DNA from: Lanius collurio
Lineage: Eukaryota > Chordata > Aves > Passeriformes > Laniidae
Assembly: GCA_020086605.1 (NCBI GenBank)
Contig: JACBWW010000045.1
Span: 348,226 to 412,225 of the forward strand
Direction: 5' to 3'
Length of the DNA stretch: 64,000 nucleotides
Shown: in pieces, positions 51,701 through 63,889 of the stretch
How positions within the stretch are numbered: the stretch's first letter is position 1
Layout of the letters: every line of letters starts with the position of its first letter
Program-made: the position numbers and the translations under genes
Notes under the pieces: model-generated
What the model was told of the DNA's origin: nothing
The model's database searches: none
Seen by the model: the letters and a program-made list of their open reading frames with translations, nothing else

Positions 51701-53493
51701 TGTATTGTACCAAACCCCAGGCCAAATGCACTTCACCATGCTCACAGACAAGGATAGTTACTAACATACTTTCATCCTTGCAAGCAACAAAGAGCTCAGT
51801 AATTCCAAACACAGGGCAATGCTAACAAATTTCCTGGGCATTATTTTCTGCAAAATTGCAATTCCTTCTTGCACATAGTAGCATGTTAACTATGCCACAA
51901 AATATTGGGTGGTAAAGCAGCTTGCAGAACTGTTCCCCAGTCAAAACTCACCCCTAGCCACTGCTCTCTTGTTCAGCTGTTCTGCATCACTGCCAGCAAG
52001 CTGCGAGCTCCAACCTCCAGCAGGAATATACAGCATTACTCCATAAATCTAAATCTAACTCAGTGAGGAAGTTGTCTCTATCCATAAAATTCTGAGAGTG
52101 CTCATATTCCAACATGTAACACTACTGACATCCAAAATGCAACTATCATCATGGAAAGTGAGCCAGTAGAAGGCTGGCTCATATCAGGAGAAGCAGCTGC
52201 AACTACTCTTTCACTTGTTTTCTGCCTCTTCTCTGGAAATAGGATGAAAAAAGGCTTTCATAACTCTACTTTGTAAAATCCATTAGTTATGTTTATAGGC
52301 TCATCTGGGGCCTATCTGAAGAAGGGCTGACTTAAATGGCAATACAGGATAGTTCTCCAAATTAACAGAGTTTAAGAGATACAAGGAACTCACTTATGAA
52401 GGAAGTCTCATATCAACTTACTGAAGGTTCTCCTAGGTCTCTGCTACCACTGTGCATTCTGACAGTCTAGTCCCCTCCACTCTGAGCAGCTGCAGCCTTG
52501 ACAGTCACCAGACAAAGCAACAGCTTAAAGCACAGCAGTTTCATTCCTACTGACTTTGATCAGGACACTTGATGTCAGATACCCAAAGTCTCCTGTTCAA
52601 AAGGCAGGTCCTGGCTTTTTTCACTATATCCTTCTATAATTCAGAGTACCCGGTTCACAAACACACTTTTAGGGCATGATTAGAGCTTACTTTAGGACAA
52701 GTGTACCAGGCTTAGGATCTTCTTAAGTTGCTCCTTTCAAAGAGCGAAGTTGTACACTGTTTTATCCATGAAAAGGGGAGAAAACATAATCATTCAAGAG
52801 CTCTGGCCTAGAAGCATGGAGTGGTGTGACCCCACACCAGCAGCCACATGGACAGGGAGCTTCCCTCTTCCCTTCCTGGGAATGGAAGGAACACCACAAC
52901 CCTCCCAGGACACCAGCACATACACGGCAGGCTGCAGTCACCTGTCACTACAGCACATCTGTTTTATACTTAAACACTACAGCTTCCCTAAATTCAAACT
53001 GAACACAAATATTTCCAGCACCTCTAACTAGGACTAGTCACATACAGGCAGCAAAGCTACTACATGCAGTCAGGCCAGGAAATCCAACATCCTTTATGCT
53101 ACGTACAGATGGAAAGATATCCTCATGAAAAGAGCTGAATTACACAGACAAGGCAGTGGCTAAGAGGACATGACAGACTTGGTGATGAAGATAGGACTCA
53201 TCCCAGGTGTAATGTCCTGGCTTCTCAAATCCCACTCTCATGTTTATGTACCACTTTTCTTTCATGCAGACCAGAATCAAGCATACAGACCCCGGCAGCA
53301 GCATGCCACCCGAAAGACAAAGAACTGACGCTTATAGTCAGCTTTATTTGAAAGCAAAAATTCTACTCCATATTTTATTGACCTAAAGACTTAAAGTTAC
53401 TGGAAATCACCAAAGTAAAAAACCCCAAACCTACTGCAGTTTTGGCTAAAGATGTGCACTTAGGAAAAGAGAAAATGGGGTGACCATGCCAAC
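42757..53493. other. Intronic DNA, nothing recognised
   Basis: Gene-free. It includes a G-rich tract (43233-43250, eight G, A, nine G) and a 21-bp exact word shared at 47458-47478 and 48301-48321 (GCTATTTGATTTTTAAACCC plus A). The longest frames (46010-46522 and 48571-49041, minus) resemble no family I know. Confidence 0.35.
43233..43250 (+). repeat. G-rich tract
   Basis: Eight G, one A, nine G. It is capable of G-quadruplex-type structures and prone to sequencing and assembly error. Confidence 0.9.
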
Positions 53494-54421
53494 TGTTGGG
53501 GGTTGGGAATTCCCTTTCTTTTTCTCTTGAGGAATTTTCTCCCATACTATGTTACCAGGTCAACAAATGACTGGGTACTTAGGGTAAACAAAAGAACTGG
53601 CCACGGAGGGGAGGGGCCCATCTGGGGCTACTGTCCTCACCTGGGTGTGTGCTGGGCACTTGGGACTTAGTGCGGAGACGGGGGGAGACTCTCTTGTCAG
53701 CACTGCGGGTTTTCCTGCCGTTTTTTCCTCTCTGCTAGAAGAAACCCCGGGATCCAAAACCTGTCCTTTCCTGCCTCGCTGGGAGCTGAGCTGCAGACCC
53801 TGCTGCCTCCAGCTCGCTACTCTGTAGCCCTTCTCGGCCTGCCTGCCGAGACCTCTGGGGATTCCTACCACAGCTCGGCAGCTCGATACATCTCGCCTGC
53901 CACCTGGAATTTGTGCTCTTACTGCTGTTCCAGCCTGCCTGGACAGGAGAGCCCGGACAGACACCAGGATCGGCTGCCCAGGGAGGTCTGTGAGGCCTTT
54001 CTTCCATCCCTTCCCGGATCCCAGGCCACCATCACTGCGTGCTCCCCGAGCTCGCTCCGGAGCGCCCCCTGCAGCCGCGGGGGAACCATCGCACCTGCCC
54101 TGCTCACCGGGAGCCACCAGCGCCCCTGCCGGCTGTGACTGGAACTGCACCAAAGGGGAAAGGGCCTGACAGCCGAGAGAGGCTGCACTGGGTTTGTGCT
54201 TCTGTTTGCTGTCACCACTATAGTTATTGTTGTTTGTTTGCCTGTTTATATATCTGTATTTTAGTAAAGAACTGTTATTCCTATTCTTTATATCTTTGCC
54301 TGAAAGCCCCTTAATTTCAAAATTATAATAATTCAGAGAGAAGGGGGTTGCATCCTTCACTTCAAGGGAGGCTCCTGTCTTCCTTAGCAGACATCTGTCT
54401 TTTCAAACCAAGACACCAACA
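53494..54421 (+). mobile_element. Solo LTR, same family and orientation as 11825-12974
   Basis: It starts TGTTGGGGGTTGGGAATTCC and ends AAGACACCAACA. Its landmarks are those listed for 11825-12974: GGAATTTTCTCCCAT, GAGCGCCCCCTGCAG, CTGCACCAAAGGGGA, TTTTAGTAAAGAACTG and CCCCTTAATTTCAAAATT. It lacks the T-rich expansions of the other copy. The 266-codon frame on its minus strand is a by-product of GC-rich LTR sequence. No clean target duplication was found. Confidence 0.78.
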
Positions 54422-57400
54422 CAAGCTTTTTCTCTTACCAGAGACTGACTTGCAGCACACAAGAATTAAAGGAGTAAAGACTAATTTATGCCAATTATGT
54501 TTTTGCAAGTCACTCAGCTACCATCCAGCAGGCACATTCTGTTGAGTCTGACAATTCCTTGAGCACTTTTGTCTTCTCCCTTCTCTGTGCTACCACTGTT
54601 CTGATTAGATCTAACACCCCCACAGAAAAACAAACAGCTCTGTGAAAGGCAGAAGCCACACAGCCATCTTCCTCCCTTTCTACAGCTGTGGAATTAGTTC
54701 CAGGAGGAACAAAAACTGCTGCTCTTATGAAAGTGTTGCAGGCACAGATGCCTCCTGCCACCTTCAGCCCCATTTAAGTCCTCTATGGGGAGGAGAACCC
54801 CCGCAGCACCTTCACTATCAAGATGAGTTAACTGCTGGCAAAAAATATTATAAAGTTAGCACCTGGGAGAGTTTGCTTAAGCAGGACATAAAGTTATTCC
54901 AAATAAATTTCTCTGAACCCACAACAAAAAAAACTTGCAACCTCAGAATGGCTTGGGATTGCTCCAGGGACTAACTTTCCCACAGGCAGAAGGAAATGCT
55001 CTCCCCTCAGTTACCCTGAAAAAGGAACTCTCAAAAGCAGCTTCTCTGGCTCTGACCAAGGAAACATTGTTTTGCTTAAAAGGGTGGTTAAAATAGTTGC
55101 TTTCTGTGAACCCAAAGAAGGCTGGAGAAAATAATCAGTAGCAGAGAGTGTTTTAGTTACTTGATTTGGGCGTCTGCTGAAGGATCTTACAGTTCAAACA
55201 GCACTCTGAATGAGCAGATTGCCATTGCTGGGAGCCCTGCAATGTTTTAACTTAGCCAACAAAATGGAGTTATGGCAGAATTAATCTTCCAGCTACTTGG
55301 ACCTCGAAGAGCATCAAAACTTCACAATCTTTTTGATTACGGGAAATGAGGAGCATTTGCTACAAGGATCTCATGAAAGGCATACTCTTCTTCATGCCTT
55401 TACGTGCAAAATCATTTATGCTGCAAAATTATCTCTGTTGTAGCTGCATATATTTAATTATATTACATCAAAGGTTTGGCTCCTTCAGAGTTGGATAAGC
55501 AGCTGAGAAGCAAGAAGTAACATGATTTGAGCCTCACCTCTAATGGATCTTATGATTTATAGGCCTCTAAAGACTAATGATTTTTTCAAGACTAAAAGGA
55601 GATTTCACTCAAAGCTGTATATAATAGCTTAAATGGATTCTGTCTTTAAAAGCATGAACAGCTGAGAAAGAAGACTAAAGTCAGCGAAGAAGAAAAAAAC
55701 CTGGTCCTAATTGCCACTTATGCAAAAACATTATCTTGTTATATGCTTATATTCACTATCCACCCAGAGATACGGGAGTGGATGGAAAAGGCAACAGCAA
55801 ATTAAGTGTTTAGACTTTCTATTTCCACAAAGCCCACCACAGCCAATGTTAAATACAGGTCCCACCCAAGGAAAACATATTAAAGGAATTCTACATTGGC
55901 TGTTTAAATCAGCAATAGGAACTTAAAAGCAAAAGAACAGATTGCTTTGGCTTCTTAGTCTCACATTAGCAAATGCAATTATCTTTCATTAATTTTACAG
56001 TGTTCACAGCAGAAATTAAATCATTTCTTCATGTCTAAGAAAAACTTTACTGTGTTAATTATTCATAAATACCAAAGTCTCCCACTTATTACTCATCAAA
56101 AATGTGATTCGTTTCAATAATGCCTGAATAATTCGGTGCTAACCTATTACTCCAAGAACACAATGTACAATTGCCAGCATCAGCAAGTCAATCACAAACA
56201 ATAATCCATGCTTGCCAGCTGGCAAGGAAAAAGAGGAGGAGGAAGAGGAAGGCAGAAATGGCACTACCCCTCCCCCCCCACTCCAGTCACTGTGCTGCCT
56301 CCATCATCCCACAGAAAAGGAGCGTCCCACATCTCCTGTTCAGGTTGGCTTTGCTTCCATCCAAGATTCTGCAGACTCAAACAGGCACTGCTCAGGCGAG
56401 CATTCAATCCCCAAACTGAGAGCAAGGAACCAGGCTCCCGAGGGACGAAGGCAGCAGGCGGGGATGCTCCACCCCTTTACTTCCCTGCATATTTACATCT
56501 GCGCAGGCAGCTATGCGGCAATAGGAATCAACTGATTGAGAAGGGAAAGGGAGATTAATCCTCACAAGTATGTAAGAACCCTACAAGGGTAATTCCAAAA
56601 ATGGCTGAGGGCTCGCCCACAGTAATCCCTGCAGAATGAAACAAAGCCCGGGCACGATTGCTGCAGCAAGTGGTTAAAAGAGGAATTACCCAGAGTTTTG
56701 CACCCTGGCCGCTTGGCTGCTCAGCAGGTTGAGCCTTATGGGAGGGGAAGAGATGACTGAAAAGTTACTGCAGGAATAAAATAAGCTGAATATGCTGGAG
56801 TTAGAAGTTTTTGTACTACTTCTTCAGTAATTTAAAAAAATAAACCTGGCCACATCACCAAAATCTCTTAGATTGCACCAAATCACAAATATCTATCTAT
56901 ATATTATTTTTTTCCATAATAATGTCAAGAAAACCTTTGACACAAGGTTCATTTGACATGGGTTCCATCCAGCCCAGTGGTCTGGCCCTTTGCATGGCTC
57001 CCAGAGGCATCCTGGACCCTGCTGCACTTCCCAAAGCCTGTGTCTTCTGAGAAAGACCCATTCCAACATCCCATTTTCAGCCACATATTAATTAATTTTA
57101 TTTTCTATCAAGTTATGTGACCTAATTTGGGCCAATGCCATACAGACATGCTGCCTTGATTATTACAGTTATGGAGAAAGTAAATTAATGCAAAGGATTG
57201 CACACAGAGGCCTAATCTATTTGAGGTAAATCAATGCATTGCACATTTAAATTGCTCTGCTTTCCTTCAGAAAAGTACATTGAAGTGATTCATTAGGTAC
57301 TGAACTGTTCACAGAAACAGACCAATTCTCTTAGGCATGCCAGTGCATCTCAGCTAGTTAAATTTAAAAAGCAATCAAATCTACTAATAAGCCCTTTTTG

Positions 57401-57954
57401 TCAACATTTACATCAGTAGAGAACATGATTCCTGACAATTCAGATTAAATAAATGAAGCACAAATTAATATCAGTTAGTATGTCTCAGAACCAACACTTG
57501 ACTTGTTAAACTCAAAAATCTGTCTTTTAATAAAATAACTTATTGGTAATGCCTGACTTCCAAGCGCCTTTGATAACCATTATTAAAGGTTATAAAGTTA
57601 TCAAGGGGATCACGAAGCACAAGCTATTTTTATACAGTTGAGCATTTATTTATAGTTTAACTTAAATATTTATAAATTGCAAAAGAAGCAGAAAGGTACC
57701 TTTTAAATAAAAAGTGATCATGTCTTAGTACAACAGCACCATGAAACAGTGTTAAAATTCCCACTCTTCTTTAGGGAGGACCAACTCAGATAACATATGG
57801 AATAAACAATTCAAGGTATAACACCTGTGCCTCATCTATTGTTCTACTGCAATCAGTGGGGTTTATTTCTGCAACAATTAATGCCTTCTCTATACCCACA
57901 AAAAATTCTCCAAATTTAAAGTAAGAGGCAGTAGGAAACATATACTTTTAAATA
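54422..57954. other. Intronic DNA, nothing recognised
   Basis: Non-coding. A purine-rich AAGAGGAGGAGGAAGAGGAAG stretch lies at 56231-56251. Frames near 56171-56558 reflect that composition. Confidence 0.4.
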
Positions 57955-58160
57955 ACTAGAAGTCAGTTTGCACTTTATTGAAGACTTAGAGGAGAACTGA
58001 AGAGACCTAATATGGAAAATGATTTTTCAATCCCTTTAAGAAGTCCAATACTTTATCAGCAAAACCAGCATTACCAATTTGGAGAGCTTTACAAGTCCTA
58101 TAGTCCAAACCTAAAAAATCCATGAACTTAAGTTTATAACCAAGCCTTTCAAGGTTAGGC
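57955..58160 (-). other. Candidate alternative last exon of HS6ST2 (or exon of an unknown gene)
   Basis: On the minus strand a pyrimidine-rich run (TGTTTCCTTCACCTAATCCC) precedes ATTACAAG, giving an acceptor AG at 58162-58161. The exon would then start at 58160 with one base finishing a codon, followed by 50 sense codons and TAG (58009-58007). AATAAA follows within about 30 bases (57979-57974). The donor of the HS6ST2 first coding exon leaves two bases of a codon, so the phase fits and would give Arg. The encoded piece includes YKLKFMDFLGLDYRTCKALQ and then ADKVLDFLKGLKN; I do not recognise it. No expression evidence is available. A decayed retrocopy end or chance are alternatives. Confidence 0.25.
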
Positions 58161-58199
58161 CTTGTAATGGGATTAGGTGAAGGAAACACATGTATTTAT

Positions 58200-61100
58200 G
58201 AAAATAATCCCTTGCCCTTCCCCTCAAAACCCCCTTTTCACTCTGTAGGCTGGTCCACTGCTTCTACTGCTTTGGTCTCACCAGGTGCCATGCAGGAAAA
58301 TTCATCTGCTGCAGGTGCACATTTCTGGATGGCAAGATAATATTCACTGCAAATCCCATTCTGCAGCCACCAGGCCAAAACAAGCAGGGTCATTAGGAAA
58401 TCTTGCTGATAAATGAAGTGGCTCAGAGTCCCTCAGGCCTGGCAGCATCTCTGCAAAAGTTCTCATTTTTGTCTGGGTTTTCTTTGAGGTTTGGTGGTGG
58501 GGTTTTTTTGATGTTTTTGATTTTTGAGGGTTTTTTTTGCTTTATAATTGTTGCCCAGTTTTCCCTGGGGATTTTCAGTGATGCATATTTCAAGGACAGG
58601 CAGGCACCCTCTTGGTGCTCTGGCCATAAACCAAATTACAGCAGGTCACCCCATCTGCTCGCTCACAGCCTCCAGCTTAGCCGTGCTGGTTCCCTCTCTC
58701 CCCGAGCAGCCCCCCAGGCTTCACCCCCAAAGCAGCAGCACTAGGGGACTCTGTCCTTGGAAATGGTGTCTGCTCCACAAGCTCTAGAAGTTTTAGATTG
58801 TCGACCTCCTGTCACAGCCTACATTATCCATCCAAACTCTTGGGGCACCATGGGACTCTAAAGCATCTCTTCTGCCTACAAGGGGTTTAGTGCTGATTTA
58901 TGGGGCTTAACTATTCCCCAAATTCCACCACTACAAGTGAAACACAAAAATCATCCACTTGCACAGCCATATATCACCTCTGCAATAACGAGAGGCACAC
59001 TCAACAGCTGCTGAGAAGCAAATCCTTCAATGACTTTTCTCTCCCTGGCAGTGCTACATGACTGTTTTGCCCCTCCACGCCAAAGCAGTTCGCTGGGAAA
59101 CTGTTAGCAACACCTTTGTATCTACGTACACACAGCACCATGAAGAAAACTCACTGTGGGGAAAACTAAACTGTCCTCACCTCAGTCAGACCCAGTACTG
59201 CAGACTTCAGAGTAGATGACTTCGCATATTCATAAGCATGTGGATTAATCTGTTCAGCCAACAGAAATACACACAGTAAGCGGTCCCAGTTTGTTGGGAA
59301 ATCTTTTAACACACCTTTTTTTTTCAGATTTTTGTAAGACTCAACTTGGAAAGGTTTCACTAACACACAGGGACAAGATAAGAACACCCATGCATTGCGA
59401 ACAGCTTCTGTCCCACATCACAACAACCTGGTGCCAATATCAGGCCTCCTAAAAGCCAGCCAATCTGGTCCAACAAGCTAGTCCCAGCAGCATGAAGTTT
59501 CTTCCGATCTCAGACTTTCTGGCTCCAGAGGCAGTTCTATAAGCTCATTCTCCTTTCAACAGGGAACATCTCCTTCCTTTAATGCTACCCAGGAGGAACA
59601 TCAAACACAGCCCAACTTTTAACTACAACCATATCTTTCACACAATGAGGGGACAAAGCCATGACACCACTTAGGAAAACTGGTACCTGTATTTGCTCCG
59701 ATGTCTCATTACATTTTCCTGTCTAACCTCAAGGCCCCTTGTTTCTTGCAATGGTGCCACTGGATTTACTGCTACAGACAACTTCGGTAGACACTTTCCA
59801 TAATAATTAGCCAGAGTTGAGAGAAATCTCAGTACTGTGATGCACAGTTACTTTGGATGCTATCTCTGTTCAGTGTGCCAAAAGCTTTGAGGCTTCCAGA
59901 ATCAATCAAGTGACCCAAGTTGGTCACTCATTACTAGGAAAAGGCACATTTCTTCTTTCTCACCACTGGTGCCAAGAAGCTGAGACAATTCCCTCCTTTC
60001 TGCCACCACCATCAGCCCATTCCACTCACCTCCCAAGTGCCAAATCCAGAGCACTGAAAGCATCAACTTTTCCTACACCTTCCCCCTTCCCTCTCCTGTG
60101 ATTTCTGGATGCTGCAGGAGTGAGCAGGGCTGATGGAATAGGAAACAAACACGAACAGGAGCATACAGAACATGCACTCCAATGGGATCCAAGCAGAGAA
60201 ACCCAAAAATCCCTCCCCCCCCACCCTATGTTCCTCCAGAGGAAGAAAGAACCAAAAAAGGAGAAGGTCTATTTACTTGCTTAGTACCTTTTAAGGAGCA
60301 CAACCCACCATTACAAAGGAAAGGAAGTTTTGAGAACCTATATGCTCATAGACAGGAAAGTACCATTGTGTTAAATCCATCTCAGGATTGTGTTAAAGCA
60401 CAACAGCCATCCCGAGCATTTCTACTGCTCCAGTGAAGGAATTTGCACTCCAAATATGCAATTCCTAGAGAAAAGAGAGGCAGACTATTAATGGAACTAA
60501 GAGCAGATACTGCAGGATGACTGCTGTAGGCAGCAAGGTTCTTCATGTGCACACCCTCCAAGCTGATCCCACCAGATCCTACCACAGAGATGCTCTGTAC
60601 CTGGTGCTGAGAATTCCATGGTCCAGGACAGTTTCCTCCAGACTAACAAAGACTCAACTTTTAAACAAAACGAAAGGCCCCTAGAAACCAGCCCAGGTAA
60701 CCAGTAATCCGACAAGTAGACTTGCCATGCCTGAAAAGGCAAACGTCTATGCAAAGTAATCACACATAGGTGCAAGCTAAAAGGTTTGATGGAACATCTG
60801 GGTATTTCCAGACAAGGCTACACAGCCCCAAGACAGTAGCTATAGACTGCTTTATGCAGCTGCCAAGGAGTTCAAATCACTCTTACAACAGGTCTCACTT
60901 TTCAAGCATCTCAACTATAAATGCAGGAATTCCCACCCCTATCAAGCTAAGGTTCGCTTGAGAAAATTCTTCTCTGCTCCTGATTGAACCCTTCTCCCTG
61001 ACCTCATGATCCTCCCCAAACAGGCTCCAAGTTGCTCCCCCTTCTCCCATGATTTGCACACCAGAGTCCTGACTTCCTTCCCTTCCCACCAGCACACATG

Positions 61101-62950
61101 ACCCAGGATGGTCAGGCCTCCCCCTAAAAACCTCAGTTCAGGAATAGCCAGCCTGACTCCACTTGGAGCCAGCACAGCTTCCCTTCTTAGACACACCTAC
61201 TGCTGCTCTGAAAGCAGCTTTTATCTGCCCAGAAAGGGCTTAGAATTTCTGTCTGTTACTGGCAGTAGGTAGATGTGCTAATTAACTAGCTGTCAGCTGA
61301 GCACTGCTAAATTGAGAATGCAAACTAAAATTAAAGACAAGGTATTAAAATGGGAAGAAAGACTTGAAAGGACTATTGTTCATTTAAGAACTTCTCTTCC
61401 TGTATTTTTCAAACATTTAGAAGTTGCAGTCTAAATAATTGCTTGTCAAGACATTTTTTTGGAGAATAACTGTAGCTATTCAGCAAGCTGTTATTAAAAG
61501 TATAATATCATTTTGAAGGCTTTGAAAGAGTAGACCTCTACCTAACACAAAATCATCACAGCTTAATTTTCCTCCCTCTCTCCTGGCTTCAATCCCAAGT
61601 CACATGTCCTTGCAACCTCTCAGAAGTCAGCTGTGACAATGTACATTGTTTCCAGGATGAGGAACCATTGCTCTGAACTCCTGAGCAGGTATACGCACTG
61701 CTTCCATTCCAACTCAGGAAAGCGTGTCTAGTGTCAACAAAGGAAAAAAATACAAAGCCAAAAGCTGCAGACAAAATCCCAGCTCTCCAAGCCTGATGTT
61801 CCCTTCCCCCTCAGGTGGGGGGGGGGGTGTCAGGACAAGGAGCCTAATATTTTTCTGGAGGGTACAGCTAAGACCAAGCACAGACAGACATGTCTCTAGG
61901 AAAGAAAGGAAATCCTGACCCATAGCTACAGCTTTGCAGCCAGGCCCATCTCTGGAGAAAGAGAAACATGAGTCACTGGAAGCTGTACAGAGAAACAGAG
62001 CATACGTCCATTTCTGCTGACAAACAGCATGTTTATAGGACAGGTAAAATGAACTATGTAGCCTGCAAGGCTCAGCAAACTGAAACCGGGAAGCTAATAA
62101 ACAAACCCAGTGGGCAAGGAATTGGTGCTGATGTTAGTAAATGGGATGACACAAAAATTAGACAATTAAAATTTAAAGCAGTAGGTAAGACAAAAGAGCA
62201 GGAATCACAATAGCCAAGTCTGATGAGGAGCTCCTTGGGTACAGGACCATAATGATGCTAAGCATTTTCCTACTAGATGGCAGTGTAGTGTCACACTATA
62301 TAACAGGAATTCTAGAAAGAAATTGCTTTGTATTTCAAGTGAATCTGTGTTTAGACTTGACTTCAGATACCATGATATATAACAACAGCGTCTTTATAAA
62401 GGGCCCTGCCATTAGTCTCACAGTGCAATAGGAGTGATGCTCCAGTTTCTAATTTTCCACAAAAGAAGAGGAAAAGACACTGAGCAGTTCTGCTACACGG
62501 TACAGTTGCATGCACAGCCACAGACAAGCTCCTGAGTCTGCTACAACCGAAGGTTGGTTCTGATCAAAGAGCTCTGGGTGTGGAGGAAGAAGACCCTCTC
62601 TACTGGGGGTAAAAAACAGCTGGGCTTCTGAAAAGCAAGGACAGCTTTTAGGCAATCCCCTCGCTATGGTTAGTGGGGTTTTGGCAACTTCAAAGGAAAG
62701 TCCAGGGATGAAGAGAGAGCAGTGCCACTAAAAATGCAAACACAAAATAATCAAGGTTAGGGCTGAAGAACAATGCAAATAATTACAGGTAACTCAGCCA
62801 TAACGGTAACCTTTACTTTGCAAGACTGCATAAATTTCAAGTACCAAGAAGATACGGTGGCTCACCAACACTCCCAAAATCAACACTAATTCTTGGCGTA
62901 CACAGGAGTTGTAGGAGCTCTGTACAGCCAAAGATAGAAAAGCTTGGGGG
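58200..62950. other. Intronic DNA, nothing recognised
   Basis: Gene-free, with T-rich stretches near 58497-58540 and an 11-base G run (61817-61827). GC content rises only beyond about 62950, at the HS6ST2 CpG island. Confidence 0.4.
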
Positions 62951-63375
62951 GAAGCTCGCAGGCAGCCGAAGCACCCTCCCTCCTACGAGAGCCGCTCCGG
63001 AGGTCCCCGAGCTGTGAGGCTGCCAGGCTTGTTCCTCTGTCACCGGGCTCATCAGTCCCGGGCTCTCCCCATCAGTGGTCACAATCGCGACAGCCGGCGG
63101 GACATCACTTCCATCACCTCCCTGCCGGCGGAGCGGGGCAGGTTTTGCTCGCTCTGCAGAGCTCGGGACACGCTGCACCCACCGCGGGTGGTCCCGGAGG
63201 CGTCACCCGCTCCGTGCCGAGATGCCCGGGTCACACTGCGCTCCCCACTCCCTCCTCCTCCCGCCGCCGCAGCATCCCAGCCACTGCTGCGCCCGGCGGG
63301 CCATCGCCCGTCCCGCCGCCGCCGCAGACCGGGGAGAGATCGGGGTCCACGAGAAGCCCCCCGGGGCACGGCCTC

Positions 63376-63381
63376 ACCTGG
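63376..63381 (-). other. HS6ST2: Splice donor of HS6ST2 first coding exon
   Basis: The minus strand reads CCCTCCAG|GTGAGG, with GT at 63377-63376. Vertebrate HS6ST2 protein similarity stops exactly here, and the frame meets TGA right after. The exon ends two bases into a codon (phase 2), as expected for the junction before the next conserved block of the enzyme. Confidence 0.9.
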
Positions 63382-63889
63382 AGGGCCGGAGCCGCCCCTC
63401 CTTCTTGCTGTCCACCACGGAGGGCACGCAGTTGGTGAGCTCGGTCCAGTCGGCGTGCAGCCCGCAGCTCCAGCCGGTGGAGAAGCGGGAAAAGAGCCAG
63501 GTCTCCCGCTTGCCGGGCCGGTGGCAGGTGCACTTCTTCTGCCCGGCGCGGCACTCGCAGGGCTGCTCTAGCTGTATGTTGCGGACCAGGTGCCGCCCGA
63601 AGGTGGTGCCGCCCGTCTTCTGGATGTGCAGGAACACGATCAGGTCGTCCCCCTTGATGTTGAAGTCCACCCGCCGCAGCAAGTCGCCGGCGGAGAAATT
63701 GAAACGGGGAATGAAGCGCGCCGGCGTCTCGTCCTCCGCCCGGTACGGGTCGGCGGCGGCGGCGGGGCTGAGGGTGCGGAGCCGCAAGAGCTGGCACTCG
63801 GTGCCTGGGCAGACGTACTGCAGCACGATCACAGCGAAGAGGAAGAGCATCACCAGCGCCAGCAGCACCTTGTGGGACCGGTCCTCCAT
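63378..63889 (-). CDS. HS6ST2: Heparan sulfate 6-O-sulfotransferase 2, first coding exon (partial)
   Basis: It encodes the N-terminal 170 residues plus two bases of the next codon. The enzyme is a Golgi type II membrane protein that moves sulfate from PAPS to the 6-O position of glucosamine in heparan sulfate, tuning growth-factor binding. Residues 1-7 are the short cytosolic tail and 8-26 the membrane anchor (VLLALVMLFLFAVIVLQYV). The stem to about 78 includes a poly-Ala stretch and an N-glycosylation site NFS (64-66). The catalytic domain begins with IVFLHIQKTGGTTFGRHLV; QKTGGTT (90-96) is the PAPS 5'-phosphosulfate loop. Further conserved are the Cys-rich CECRAGQKKCTC and FSTGWSCGLHADWTEL with the conserved His145. 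The anchor wording VCPGTECQLLRL fits HS6ST2, not HS6ST1. The start is supported by A at -3, G at +4 and an in-frame TGA 12 codons upstream (63928-63926). The remaining exons lie left of this window. Confidence 0.95.

Noticed and set aside
53560..54360. 266-codon minus-strand frame
   Set aside because: It lies wholly within a GC-rich solo LTR. The related LTR at 11825-12974 does not preserve it.
56171..56558. Three overlapping plus-strand frames of 82-116 codons
   Set aside because: They arise from a purine-rich AGGAGG stretch lacking stop codons in several frames.
56893..57084. 63-codon minus-strand frame with Trp-rich text
   Set aside because: It looked protein-like at first but has no conserved motif, start context or splice sites.
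62944..63571. Plus-strand frames of 164 and 185 codons
   Set aside because: They are antisense to the HS6ST2 exon and CpG island. The open length is explained by GC content, and there is no family resemblance.
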